Assembly (NCBI RefSeq): GCF_000814475.1 | Contig: NZ_JSVC01000010.1 | Location: 62,001-126,000 of the forward strand | From: Flavihumibacter solisilvae | GTDB lineage: Bacteria; Bacteroidota; Bacteroidia; Chitinophagales; Chitinophagaceae | DNA: 64,000 nt | Reading direction: 5' to 3' | Part shown: positions 34,803 through 42,620 of the stretch, one piece after another | Position numbering within the stretch: the stretch's first letter is position 1 | How the letters are laid out: every line of letters begins with the position of its first letter | Notes under the pieces: generated by a model | The model's database searches: none | What the model saw: the letters and a program-made list of their open reading frames with translations, nothing else | What the model was told of the DNA's origin: nothing | Program-made: the position numbers and the translations under genes

Positions 34803-36626
34803 ATGAAATGGAGGAGTTTCATACTGGCCATTTTTCTTTTCGCCCTGCCATTCGCAGGATGGTCGCAGCCTGCATTTTCGACAGTTGCCGATGAGCTGAC
34901 AATAAGCAGGAACGGCATTCTCCAGGTACAATACATCATTGAAAATGCGGACAAGATCGAAAAGTTCAAGGAACCAGTATTCACTGATTTCAAGATCATG
35001 CACGGCCCGGTTGAGACATCGGGCATGTCGCTTGTCAACGGCCAGCTAACGCAATATAAAGCGATGACTTATGTGCTGCAGCCATTGCATACGGGCAAAC
35101 TGACGGTACCTGGTGCAACGGCATGGATCGATGGCCAGAAGATGCAGTCGAACAAATTGATCATCGAGGTAGATGACAGCAATGTACCTGCTCCAAATCC
35201 TTTCCCGATGAATCCGGGCATCTCATCTTTCCGTGAACAGCCTGAGGAAGATTATATCCTCGGCCCAAACGACAAACCGGTCGAAAAAATCAAAAAGAAC
35301 CTGCTGGTAAAGCTTGAGCTGGATAAGACATCAGCTTATATCGGCGAACCGATAATGGCGACGTATAAATTGTATACACGTCTCCGTTCTGAGTCGCGGG
35401 TGATAAAGCGGCCGAGCATGAATGGATTCAGTGTATATGACATGATTGACCCGGATGGCGCCGGTCCTGTTGCGGAAGCGATCAATGGCAAAATGTACCA
35501 GGTGCACATTATCCGCAAAACGCAGTTGTTCCCACTGCAGGAAGGCGATTTTGTACTTGAGCCGGTGGAGCTCGAAAATGTAGTGAGGTTCCTGAAACCA
35601 TCTTCTCCCCAGGCTGAACCGTCGAACCGCACTCCGCTGGAAAGAATGTTTGATGACCTGTTGGGAGAACCTACTGGTAACTGGGAGGAATACCGGCTCA
35701 CACTAAGCAGTCAGCCACAGACCATTCATATCAAACCCCTTCCCGCGGGCGCACCTGCAAGCTTTGACGGAGCTGTCGGTAATTTTACCATCAGTGGCAA
35801 ACTGAAGGACAGCACGGTTGCTGCCGAGGACAATGCGGAATACGAGCTTGTGATCGGAGGCAGTGGAAATCTCCCGCTTGTAAATGCTCCTGCATGGAAG
35901 CTTCCGGCTGGAATCGAAGCATTTGACCCGGTTGTTTCGGAAGAATTGAACAAAATGAAATCACCTATGGAGGGTAGGAAGTTTATCCGGTATACTTTCA
36001 CACCCACCAAAGCCGGCAGCTATATTTTACCGCCAATTGAATTCAGCTATTTTGATCCGGCGACAGCAAAATACAAGACCCTGAGTACGGACAGCAATAT
36101 TCTTGCAGTAACAGATGCCATTAAACGAAAGCGTAACATGCTGGCCGGGCCTGAAGAAAAAAGCGGGAATGGAATAATGATGGTCGTTACAGGCGGATTT
36201 GTTGTGCTGGCGACTTCCGTTCTTGCTTTTGTATTTATTACACGAAGAAATAGACGGAAAAAAGCTGCATTACTTAATCAGCAGGCTGAAGGCACCACAG
36301 AAGAGGTTGCTCATGATCTTTTCGCGGCAGCCAAAAATGCCGTGGCGGAAAACGATGTCCATTCCTATTACCGGGAAATTGAAAAAGCCTTATGGCTGGC
36401 CATTGCTGAAAAGCTGAACCTTCCGGGATCATTGCAGCAGAAACCCATGGCTACAAAACTGTTGCTTGAAAAAGGCCTGCAGGCTACTGAAGTGGAGGAA
36501 CTCCACAGGTGCTGGAATGAATGTGAGTGGGCGTTATATGTGCCTGCAACGGAACTGTCGATTGACCATGACCTGCTTCCACGGGCGGAAGAGCTCGTAA
36601 ATAAAATCAATTTATGCCTACGCTAA
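34803..36626 (+). CDS. batD: BatD family protein
   Basis: A 607-residue membrane protein with signal peptide (1-22, ending GWSQ), a long periplasmic part with repeated Ig-like segments starting FSTVADELTISRNGILQVQY, and a membrane helix at about 460-480 followed by a basic stop-transfer segment (RRNRRKK) and a cytoplasmic helical tail. BatD belongs to the Bat operon first linked to aerotolerance in Bacteroides; its biochemical role is unresolved. The usual partners (moxR, batA, batB, batC, batE) are absent here, so this is a stand-alone copy. The last codon and stop lie inside a 23-bp tandem repeat. Confidence 0.88.
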   Translation: MKWRSFILAIFLFALPFAGWSQPAFSTVADELTISRNGILQVQYIIENADKIEKFKEPVFTDFKIMHGPVETSGMSLVNGQLTQYKAMTYVLQPLHTGKLTVPGATAWIDGQKMQSNKLIIEVDDSNVPAPNPFPMNPGISSFREQPEEDYILGPNDKPVEKIKKNLLVKLELDKTSAYIGEPIMATYKLYTRLRSESRVIKRPSMNGFSVYDMIDPDGAGPVAEAINGKMYQVHIIRKTQLFPLQEGDFVLEPVELENVVRFLKPSSPQAEPSNRTPLERMFDDLLGEPTGNWEEYRLTLSSQPQTIHIKPLPAGAPASFDGAVGNFTISGKLKDSTVAAEDNAEYELVIGGSGNLPLVNAPAWKLPAGIEAFDPVVSEELNKMKSPMEGRKFIRYTFTPTKAGSYILPPIEFSYFDPATAKYKTLSTDSNILAVTDAIKRKRNMLAGPEEKSGNGIMMVVTGGFVVLATSVLAFVFITRRNRRKKAALLNQQAEGTTEEVAHDLFAAAKNAVAENDVHSYYREIEKALWLAIAEKLNLPGSLQQKPMATKLLLEKGLQATEVEELHRCWNECEWALYVPATELSIDHDLLPRAEELVNKINLCLR

Positions 36627-36666
36627 AGCTTCAGCATACGAAGCGCTAAAGCTTCGGCCTACGAAG
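36621..36666. repeat. Two tandem copies of a 23-bp repeat
   Basis: Copies at 36621-36643 and 36644-36666 differ at only 2 of 23 positions; each reads cgctaaagcttc-n-gc-n-tacgaag. Copy one supplies the last arginine codon (CGC) and stop (TAA) of batD. The region lies between the convergent batD and response-regulator genes. It looks like a dispersed intergenic repeat unit, possibly structured in RNA. Confidence 0.8.
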
Positions 36667-36676
36667 AGGAAAAATT

Positions 36677-37378
36677 CTATTCACTGTACTTATAACCGAC
36701 GCCCCGTACAGAATGAAAGTATCGGGGGTTCCTGCTGTCGTCTTCGAAATACTTCCTGAAGTTGAGAATGAAATTGTCGATGGTCCGCGTGGTCGGATAT
36801 ACGTTATAGCCCCATACCGTCTGGAGGATCTTTTCGCGGGTCACGACGTCATTCTTATTTTCAAAAAGCAGTTTGAGCAGCATTGCTTCCTTTTTGCTCA
36901 GCTGAATTTTTTCGCCGCTTTTCGTTACAGCTTCCTGGGCCCTGAAATCAACCATATTGCTGCCGAATGAATAGGTGTCACCAATCGTGTCTTTGTCCTG
37001 CAGTTTTTTACTCTTGTCAATCAGTTTCTGGACCCGCAATAATAGTTCTTCGAGGTCAAAAGGTTTTGTCAGGTAGTCGTCAGCGCCTTTTTTCAACCCG
37101 AGTACCCTGTCGGCACTGCTGTTACGCGCGCTGAGTACGAGGATGGGTACATCCATATTCTGAAGCCTGATGCTTTCCATTGCTGTCAGGCCGTCCATTT
37201 CCGGAAGCATTACGTCGAGAATGATCAGGTCGAAGTACTCATTCTGAACTGCTTTTACTGCACTAATGCCGTCGAAGGCGGAACTAACTTCATACCCTTC
37301 CAGCTCGAGATTAAGTTTCAGTGAATCGTGAAGGTTCTCTTCATCCTCCACCAATAATATTGATAATGGGTTTGCCAT
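36677..37378 (-). CDS. OmpR-family response regulator
   Basis: A 233-residue DNA-binding regulator. The receiver domain (about 6-120) has acidic pocket E11-D12, phosphorylation site D55 in ILDVMLPEMDG and the lysine in YLTKPFD. The C-terminal winged helix (about 140-233) ends with TRTIDNFILNFRKYFEDD and SVRGVGYKY. It resembles Bacteroides RprY. Its ATG overlaps the kinase stop by 1 nt, so it is co-translated with its partner. Confidence 0.93.
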   Translation of the reverse strand: MANPLSILLVEDEENLHDSLKLNLELEGYEVSSAFDGISAVKAVQNEYFDLIILDVMLPEMDGLTAMESIRLQNMDVPILVLSARNSSADRVLGLKKGADDYLTKPFDLEELLLRVQKLIDKSKKLQDKDTIGDTYSFGSNMVDFRAQEAVTKSGEKIQLSKKEAMLLKLLFENKNDVVTREKILQTVWGYNVYPTTRTIDNFILNFRKYFEDDSRNPRYFHSVRGVGYKYSE

Positions 37379-38361
37379 CAGTTATTTCGGAATTGAATAG
37401 TAAAGATACTTCCTGACGGATGATGATCACTTACAGAAATCGTTCCCCGGTGATCCGTGACAATCTTTTTGCAGAGGTACAGTCCCAGCCCGGTTCCTTT
37501 TGTTTTCCTTACTTCTTCGTTGCCGATCCTGTAGAACCGCCTGAAGATCTTATTCTTTTCATCGTCGGGGATTCCCGGTCCTTCGTCTGTTACTTCCAGC
37601 ACTATCCCATTGGTATTGTTTGCCAGCCTGAGTTGGATGGCCGATTCCCTGGGAGAGTATTTGATTGCATTGTCGACCAGGTTGCTCATCATGATCTCGA
37701 TGAGAAGCGGATCACCCCGAAAACTGATCGCCGGTTCTATGCTCCATTCGAAATTGCGGCCGGGAAAGCGTTGCTGGAAGTCCACCATCATCTTATCTGC
37801 GATCGCCGACAGATCGAGATCTTCCTGTATAAGCTTATAGCCTCCCCCTTCGAGTTGTGAAGAGATGAGGATATTGTTTGTAAGAGAGTTCAACCGGTTA
37901 ATTTCCTGCAGCGTCATCTGGATCAATTTCTGCTGCTTCTGTTCATCCAGGCGGTGCTTCTGCAGGGTTTCAAGATTCAGCTTTCCAACAGCAATCGGTG
38001 TTTTGAGTTCGTGGGTGATCGCCATCATAAAATTCTGTTGCTGGAGGGCGACCCTGAATTGCCGACGGACTGCCCTGAAAACGAAAACGGCACCAACCAG
38101 GATTATCAGCAGGAAGGTGGCGCCTTCGCCCTGGTACTGCAGTTTTTTCCGCCGGGCTTCATCATTGATCTTTTCACTTTTCCGGAGATAAGAGGGATCG
38201 TCAGCAACCAGCTCCATCAGCTTATAATTAGCCATCTGCTCGTTTTGCTGCTGCAACCTGATGTACCAGAAAAAAAGCGCGGCAATGATATACATCAACA
38301 GGAACCAGTAAAGTGCCGTTGCAATAGCCAGCTTCTGTCTTGGTAAAAATCTGAACAACAT
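37378..38361 (-). CDS. Membrane sensor histidine kinase
   Basis: A 327-residue kinase with two membrane helices (about 11-33 and 80-97) enclosing a short periplasmic loop of about 45 residues, then HisKA with H117 in AITHELKTPIAVGK and a HATPase domain with DEGPGIPDDEK, FRRFYR and GTGLGLYLCKKI. It resembles RprX-type kinases. It lies 1 nt after gldH and 1 nt overlapping its regulator, suggesting that gldH, kinase and regulator form one unit. Confidence 0.92.
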   Translation of the reverse strand: MLFRFLPRQKLAIATALYWFLLMYIIAALFFWYIRLQQQNEQMANYKLMELVADDPSYLRKSEKINDEARRKKLQYQGEGATFLLIILVGAVFVFRAVRRQFRVALQQQNFMMAITHELKTPIAVGKLNLETLQKHRLDEQKQQKLIQMTLQEINRLNSLTNNILISSQLEGGGYKLIQEDLDLSAIADKMMVDFQQRFPGRNFEWSIEPAISFRGDPLLIEIMMSNLVDNAIKYSPRESAIQLRLANNTNGIVLEVTDEGPGIPDDEKNKIFRRFYRIGNEEVRKTKGTGLGLYLCKKIVTDHRGTISVSDHHPSGSIFTIQFRNN

Positions 38362-38362
38362 A

Positions 38363-38842
38363 TCAGTTGGTGTCTCTTTCCACCCTTATTCCAACATTCA
38401 GGACATTATCGAGCGGGTCATCGCGCATGATCTGTTCGAGCCTGAACCGGTATGTGCCGGCCTTTAGCTGAACGGGTGCCTGTGAAATCCGGATCCTGTG
38501 TTCATAGATATCATCCATTCCTGCACCCAGCCAGCCCTTTTCATTGCTGGCCAGTTGAAGGTCGAGAGCCTGCGGTTTTGTTGTGGAATCGCCCGGAGCC
38601 ATCGTATATACATTAACCCAGAGATTATTATAACGATAGGCATCGTTGTGTCGCAATGAAACAAAAATATTATACCGGGAAAGGGTATCCGTTATTACAA
38701 AACTGAATTCCGGCCTGTCGGATGACTGCCAGCGATGATCCTTGAAAGAGGTATTCTTTTCGAAGACATCCACTTTCCGGCATGCACCGGTGAAAAAGGA
38801 CAATGCGAGCAGGGAGAGCAGAACAATGTTACGCAGTTTCAT
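38363..38842 (-). CDS. gldH: Gliding motility lipoprotein GldH
   Basis: A 159-residue lipoprotein. The ATG at 38842 gives the signal MKLRNIVLLSLLALSFFTGAC with lipidation at C21; the longer frame from 38869 overlaps yicC and contains the -7 box. The body has the GldH pattern: VFEKNTSFKDHRWQSSDRPE, SLRHNDAYRYNNLWVNV, and DDIYEHRIRIS. GldH is required for gliding in Flavobacterium johnsoniae, but it is widely conserved in Bacteroidota and its molecular role is unknown. Confidence 0.85.
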   Translation of the reverse strand: MKLRNIVLLSLLALSFFTGACRKVDVFEKNTSFKDHRWQSSDRPEFSFVITDTLSRYNIFVSLRHNDAYRYNNLWVNVYTMAPGDSTTKPQALDLQLASNEKGWLGAGMDDIYEHRIRISQAPVQLKAGTYRFRLEQIMRDDPLDNVLNVGIRVERDTN

Positions 38843-38847
38843 AGCAG

Positions 38848-38855
38848 CAAAAATA
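38848..38855 (-). promoter_or_regulatory. -7 box TATTTTTG of gldH
   Basis: Exact TAnnTTTG on the minus strand, 5 nt before the gldH ATG and partly overlapping the end of the yicC region. Near-leaderless arrangement. Confidence 0.4.
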
Positions 38856-38858
38856 TAC

Positions 38859-39734
38859 TTATAAAACATTCAGCACCTGCTCCTTGGCTTTTTCAAGTTC
38901 ATCCTTCATAATTACTACCGACTTCTGGATCGTAGAATCATATGCCTTGGCGCCGGTGGTATTGATCTCCCGTCCTATTTCCTGGAGCAGGAAGGATAGT
39001 TTCTTCCCGATTTCCGCATCGTTTCCTTTCAGCATTGACCGGAAATAGTCGCAGTGATTGCTGAGACGCACCTGTTCTTCGCTGATGTCTATTTTTTCGA
39101 TGTAAAAGATGATTTCCTGCTCAAGACGGTTCTTGTCATAATTTTCGCCACCTACATTTTCTTCCAGGAGTTTTACGAGTCCTTCGCGGATCTTCACTTT
39201 TCGCAGGGGTTCCAGCTCGGCGATTGTATCCTGTTGCTTTTCAATATTGGTGATCCTTTTAAGCAGGTCTTCTTCAAGCACCCTGCCTTCTTCCAGGCGA
39301 TGAACATTAAGGTCATCAATGGCTTCATCTATGATTGCCCGGAACTCTATCCATTCCTCGTCGGTCAAAGTATCGGAAGTTGGTGTAATCACTTCCGGAA
39401 GTTTGAGGATGTTTCCCAGGATCTGGGTGGAATCGAGTCCAAGTTCCTTGCTGAGTTCCGCCAATGGCTGATAGTACGCTTTGGCAAGAGAGATATTAAT
39501 GGATACCGGCTTGGCGCTGCCGGTTTGTTTTAGGCTGATGGTGCAGTCGATCGTTCCTCTTTGCAGTTTCTCTGACAACCTTTTCCTTATATCAAATTCA
39601 AAGGGCTTTAAAAATGCCGGCATTTTAAGCGAGCATTCGAATTGTTTTCCGTTCAGCGACTTGATATCGACCAGGAAGGTCTTATCGCCTACGTTTTTCT
39701 CTGCTCTTCCAAAACCGGTCATAGATTTCAGCAT
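38859..39734 (-). CDS. yicC: YicC/YloC family endoribonuclease
   Basis: A 291-residue protein with the family start MLKSMTGFGRAEK and the conserved C-terminal block RLEQEIIFYIEKIDISEEQVRL ... KLSFLLQEIGREINTTG. Members are stress-related endoribonucleases acting on small or messenger RNAs in other bacteria. It precedes gldH by 16 nt in the same direction. Confidence 0.92.
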   Translation of the reverse strand: MLKSMTGFGRAEKNVGDKTFLVDIKSLNGKQFECSLKMPAFLKPFEFDIRKRLSEKLQRGTIDCTISLKQTGSAKPVSINISLAKAYYQPLAELSKELGLDSTQILGNILKLPEVITPTSDTLTDEEWIEFRAIIDEAIDDLNVHRLEEGRVLEEDLLKRITNIEKQQDTIAELEPLRKVKIREGLVKLLEENVGGENYDKNRLEQEIIFYIEKIDISEEQVRLSNHCDYFRSMLKGNDAEIGKKLSFLLQEIGREINTTGAKAYDSTIQKSVVIMKDELEKAKEQVLNVL

Positions 39735-39770
39735 GTAATAAATGTTTATGCGGCAAGGTAATGAATAAGG

Positions 39771-40355
39771 CTAAAGCCATGACAATAATTCCTGTTTCGA
39801 AAACTGGCGTAATTCGCCCGGTTGCCAGCCCGTTATATCCAGTTTACCGATGCTCATCCTGATCAGCCGAAGAGTGGGGAATCCCGTAGCCGCTGTCATT
39901 TTTCTTACCTGCCTGTTCTTTCCTTCCTTAAGTGTAAGTTTTATCCAGGAAGTGGGAATGTTTTTCCTGAACCGGATCGGTGGATATCGATCAGGTACTT
40001 CGGGAGGGGCTTCGAGGAGTTGTACCCGTGCCGGCCTGGTTTTGTAAGATTTGCCATCCACATTGATGATTACCCCTTTTTCCAACCGGGCAACGGCATC
40101 ATTGGTAATCTGTCCATCGACCTGGACGAGGTATGAACGTTCATGTGCATTTGATGGATGAAGGATGGCTGCGTTGATAGTTGGATCGTTAGTGAGAATC
40201 AAAAGACCTTCGCTGTCATAATCAAGCCGGCCAACAGGATACACGTCAGACGGCACTTGTATGCAATCTTTCAATGTTCGTTTATTTATTTCCGGGCTGA
40301 ATTGTGATAATACTTCATAAGGTTTATATAGTGCGAAGTATTTAAACATGGGCAT
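39771..40355 (-). CDS. RsuA/RluE-type pseudouridine synthase
   Basis: A 194-residue rRNA pseudouridine synthase with the catalytic motif YPVGRLDYDSEGLLIL (39-54; catalytic D45), ERSYLVQV and the C-terminal NRQVRKMTAATGFPTLRL. It lacks an N-terminal S4 domain, as in RluE, which modifies 23S rRNA; the exact site here is not known. Start may be the second ATG at 40349. An intrinsic-terminator-like hairpin with six Ts ends 2 nt before the first ATG. Confidence 0.88.
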   Translation of the reverse strand: MPMFKYFALYKPYEVLSQFSPEINKRTLKDCIQVPSDVYPVGRLDYDSEGLLILTNDPTINAAILHPSNAHERSYLVQVDGQITNDAVARLEKGVIINVDGKSYKTRPARVQLLEAPPEVPDRYPPIRFRKNIPTSWIKLTLKEGKNRQVRKMTAATGFPTLRLIRMSIGKLDITGWQPGELRQFSKQELLSWL

Positions 40356-40356
40356 G

Positions 40357-40384
40357 AAAAAAGCCTGGGAGTAAACCAGGCTTT
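40357..40384 (-). terminator. Hairpin plus T6 abutting the pseudouridine synthase start
   Basis: A 9-bp perfect stem (40360-40368 with 40376-40384, loop 7 nt). On the minus strand it is followed by six Ts (complement of 40357-40362), ending 1 nt before the start codon. It could be an attenuator of the gene or the end of a short minus-strand RNA from the 145-bp intergenic region; on the plus strand it has no gene to terminate. Confidence 0.55.
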
Positions 40385-40507
40385 GTTATTTGGATGGGTT
40401 AGTAAGTACGGGAACAAAATTTCCCTACACAATATTAAAAATAATTTTTCCTAACGAAAAAAATATTTACAGATTTTTTATTCACATTTTTTATTGCGTT
40501 GTGGAAA

Positions 40508-40515
40508 TACCTTTG
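40508..40515 (+). promoter_or_regulatory. -7 box TACCTTTG of the lpxD-like gene
   Basis: Exact TAnnTTTG, 15 nt before the ATG at 40531. It excludes the upstream in-frame codons (open to 40390) as the true N-terminus. Confidence 0.5.
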
Positions 40516-40530
40516 TGCAAATTTGAAATC

Positions 40531-41490
40531 ATGCGATTCCCCTCACCTGTTTCTTTGACCTGGATGGCAGAACTCATCAATGCCGAACTAATTGGAAATA
40601 CATCCGGAATGGCAACCGGCATCAATGAAATTCACCGGGTAGAGGAAGGAGATCTTGCATTTGTAGATCATCCGAAGTATTATGAGAAATGCCTTCAGTC
40701 TGCAGCTTCGTTTATCATCATCAACAACCGGGACGTTACAATCCCCGAGGGAAAAGCGTTACTGGTTGTAGATAATCCATTTCAGTCATATACTACCATC
40801 GTCAATCATTTCAGGCCGTTTGTTCCTGCTACCACTTCTATCAGCGAATCTGCCGTGATCGGCGACGATAGTTATATTGCGCCCAATGTGTTTATTGGTC
40901 ACCACGTAAGGATTGGAAGGAATTGCCGGATCCATCCAAACGTTACCATTCTTGATCATTGTATTATCGGGGACAATGTCATCATCCAGTCGGGAACGGT
41001 GATTGGTTCAGACGCTTTTTATTACAACACAAAAAAGGACCGCGAATCATGGTATAAGAGAATGCTCAGCTGTGGTGCAGTTCGTATTGAGGATGATGTT
41101 GAGATTGGTGCGGGATGTACCATCGACAGAGGTGTAACCAGTGAAACGATCATTGGAAGCGGAACCCGGATCGACAACCTGGTACATATAGGACATGATA
41201 CCGTTATCGGAAAGAATTGCCTTTTTGCCGCACAGGTAGGGATAGCCGGGGCTACGGTTATTGAAGATGGCGTAATACTATGGGGACAGGTCGGAGTGAG
41301 CAAAACGCTTACCGTCGGAAAAAACGCGGTGCTTCTTGCGCAGTCGGGAGTAAAATCTTCCCTTGAAGGCGGCAAGATCTACTTCGGCTCTCCGGCAGAA
41401 GAAGCATCACAAAAGAAACGGGAACTTGTCTGGATCAAAAGGATCCCCGAGATCTGGCAAAAACTCAAATCCGATCAGTCAGGCAGGTAA
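40531..41490 (+). CDS. lpxD: LpxD-like UDP-acylglucosamine N-acyltransferase
   Basis: A 319-residue left-handed beta-helix acyltransferase of lipid A synthesis. The N-terminal domain (MRFPSPVSLTWMAELINAEL to about 105) is LpxD-type uridine-binding-like; about 110-290 are hexapeptide repeats (IGDDSYIAPNVFIGHHVRIG, IGDNVIIQSGTVIGSDAFYY), with the candidate catalytic histidine in LVHIGHDTVIG. The C-terminal helix ends at 41490, overlapping the convergent next gene by 16 nt. Bacteroidota often carry more than one LpxD-like gene, so this may be a paralogue rather than the main enzyme. Confidence 0.82.
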   Translation: MRFPSPVSLTWMAELINAELIGNTSGMATGINEIHRVEEGDLAFVDHPKYYEKCLQSAASFIIINNRDVTIPEGKALLVVDNPFQSYTTIVNHFRPFVPATTSISESAVIGDDSYIAPNVFIGHHVRIGRNCRIHPNVTILDHCIIGDNVIIQSGTVIGSDAFYYNTKKDRESWYKRMLSCGAVRIEDDVEIGAGCTIDRGVTSETIIGSGTRIDNLVHIGHDTVIGKNCLFAAQVGIAGATVIEDGVILWGQVGVSKTLTVGKNAVLLAQSGVKSSLEGGKIYFGSPAEEASQKKRELVWIKRIPEIWQKLKSDQSGR

Positions 41491-42548
41491 TCATAAGGAA
41501 CTGCTTCAGCCATCCGCTCATAACTCCAGTAACCGGTGTTCACGAGGCTGGCCTGTTCATACCAGTAACCGTTTTGTTCAATTACGAAGCCATCTGTAAT
41601 ATCAAGTATGGAAAGCTGAACCCTGATATGTGCAGGTAATTTGTGAAAGGTTACGAACTGCTTGTCGGGCATTTCGTTGCGGTAAACAATCCGGAATTTG
41701 CCGGTCAATGCAATTTCAACCACACTGCTGTCAGAAATATAATAACTGCTGTCGTAGTAATTTTGAACGGGTGTGGCTTCGAAATTTTTTGCATCTGAAT
41801 TCACTTTTTCAAGTGCAAATCCCTGTTGCTGGATCGTGCTATCGTACCATGCCCGCATAAAATGAAGTTTGCTGCCACGGTATGCCTTCCGCCTGTTTTC
41901 CGCCCACAGCTTTTCCTGTTCCGGAGTGCCACTCATTTGTTCAAAGAAAGGATACCCGGAGAAGGTACTGATGCCGGGACCATATTCAAAACTGAGAGAG
42001 TCCAGCTGGTAGCGAATCTTATAACCCAGCGCGTTATTAACAATCTGCAGATCTTCGCGTGCCAGTACTTTCAGCCTGTTGCGTTTTTTGCTGTAAAAAA
42101 AGCGCAATGCTTCCGGGTTTGCCAGTGTGCACTGTTTTGCATTTGCTGTTGAACCGAAAAACTGTTCGCGGAAAAAGTCGCCATACTTTGCCAGGCCATC
42201 GGGCACTTCATTACTTCCTACCACCGCAACTGCTTCCATGCTTTTATCCTTCGCTTTCATTTCAATCTGGAGCGGTTCGGTTGTTTGGGTGGTAATGCGC
42301 TGTTCGGCGGATTGGTAACCTGTGTATGAAACGACCAGGTCATATCCACCCCTGGGAAGTTTTATAGTGAATTCACCATCTGCATTAGTGATCACCCCAA
42401 AGGTTGTATTCTGGCAGAATACAGATGCGCCGCTCAATGGTTGTTTACTTACAGAATCAGTTACTTTACCGGTAACCGTAAATTGCTCCTGTGAAAACGC
42501 CAGGCCTGACAGGCAAATTGTGATAAAGAGTGCGATCAGTTTTTGCAT
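41475..42548 (-). CDS. Exported protein with carboxypeptidase-regulatory-like domain
   Basis: A 357-residue secreted protein from ATG 42548 (signal MQKLIALFITICLSGLAFS; the frame opens 3 codons earlier on TTG). Residues 22-105 form a CarboxypepD_reg-like domain (VTGKVTDSVSKQPLSGASVF, TNADGEFTIKLPRGGYDLVV, SYTGYQSAEQRI) as at the N-terminus of SusC-type receptors, but no plug or barrel follows. The remaining 250 residues, with NAKQCTLANPEALRFFYSKK, are of unknown function. It may sit at the outer membrane or in the periplasm. Convergent overlap of 16 nt with lpxD. Confidence 0.78.
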   Translation of the reverse strand: MQKLIALFITICLSGLAFSQEQFTVTGKVTDSVSKQPLSGASVFCQNTTFGVITNADGEFTIKLPRGGYDLVVSYTGYQSAEQRITTQTTEPLQIEMKAKDKSMEAVAVVGSNEVPDGLAKYGDFFREQFFGSTANAKQCTLANPEALRFFYSKKRNRLKVLAREDLQIVNNALGYKIRYQLDSLSFEYGPGISTFSGYPFFEQMSGTPEQEKLWAENRRKAYRGSKLHFMRAWYDSTIQQQGFALEKVNSDAKNFEATPVQNYYDSSYYISDSSVVEIALTGKFRIVYRNEMPDKQFVTFHKLPAHIRVQLSILDITDGFVIEQNGYWYEQASLVNTGYWSYERMAEAVPYDYLPD

Positions 42549-42620
42549 AAGGATCAAATTAAAAGTAGAAACGTCGGTTTACCCGCGACGAGTATATATA
42601 CCGAACAAAAAAAAGGCCAT

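Noticed and set aside
40354-40374. Plus-strand leader peptide MKKAWE
   Set aside because: It overlaps a hairpin, but no plus-strand gene follows within 150 nt and there is no promoter; chance reading of the stem.
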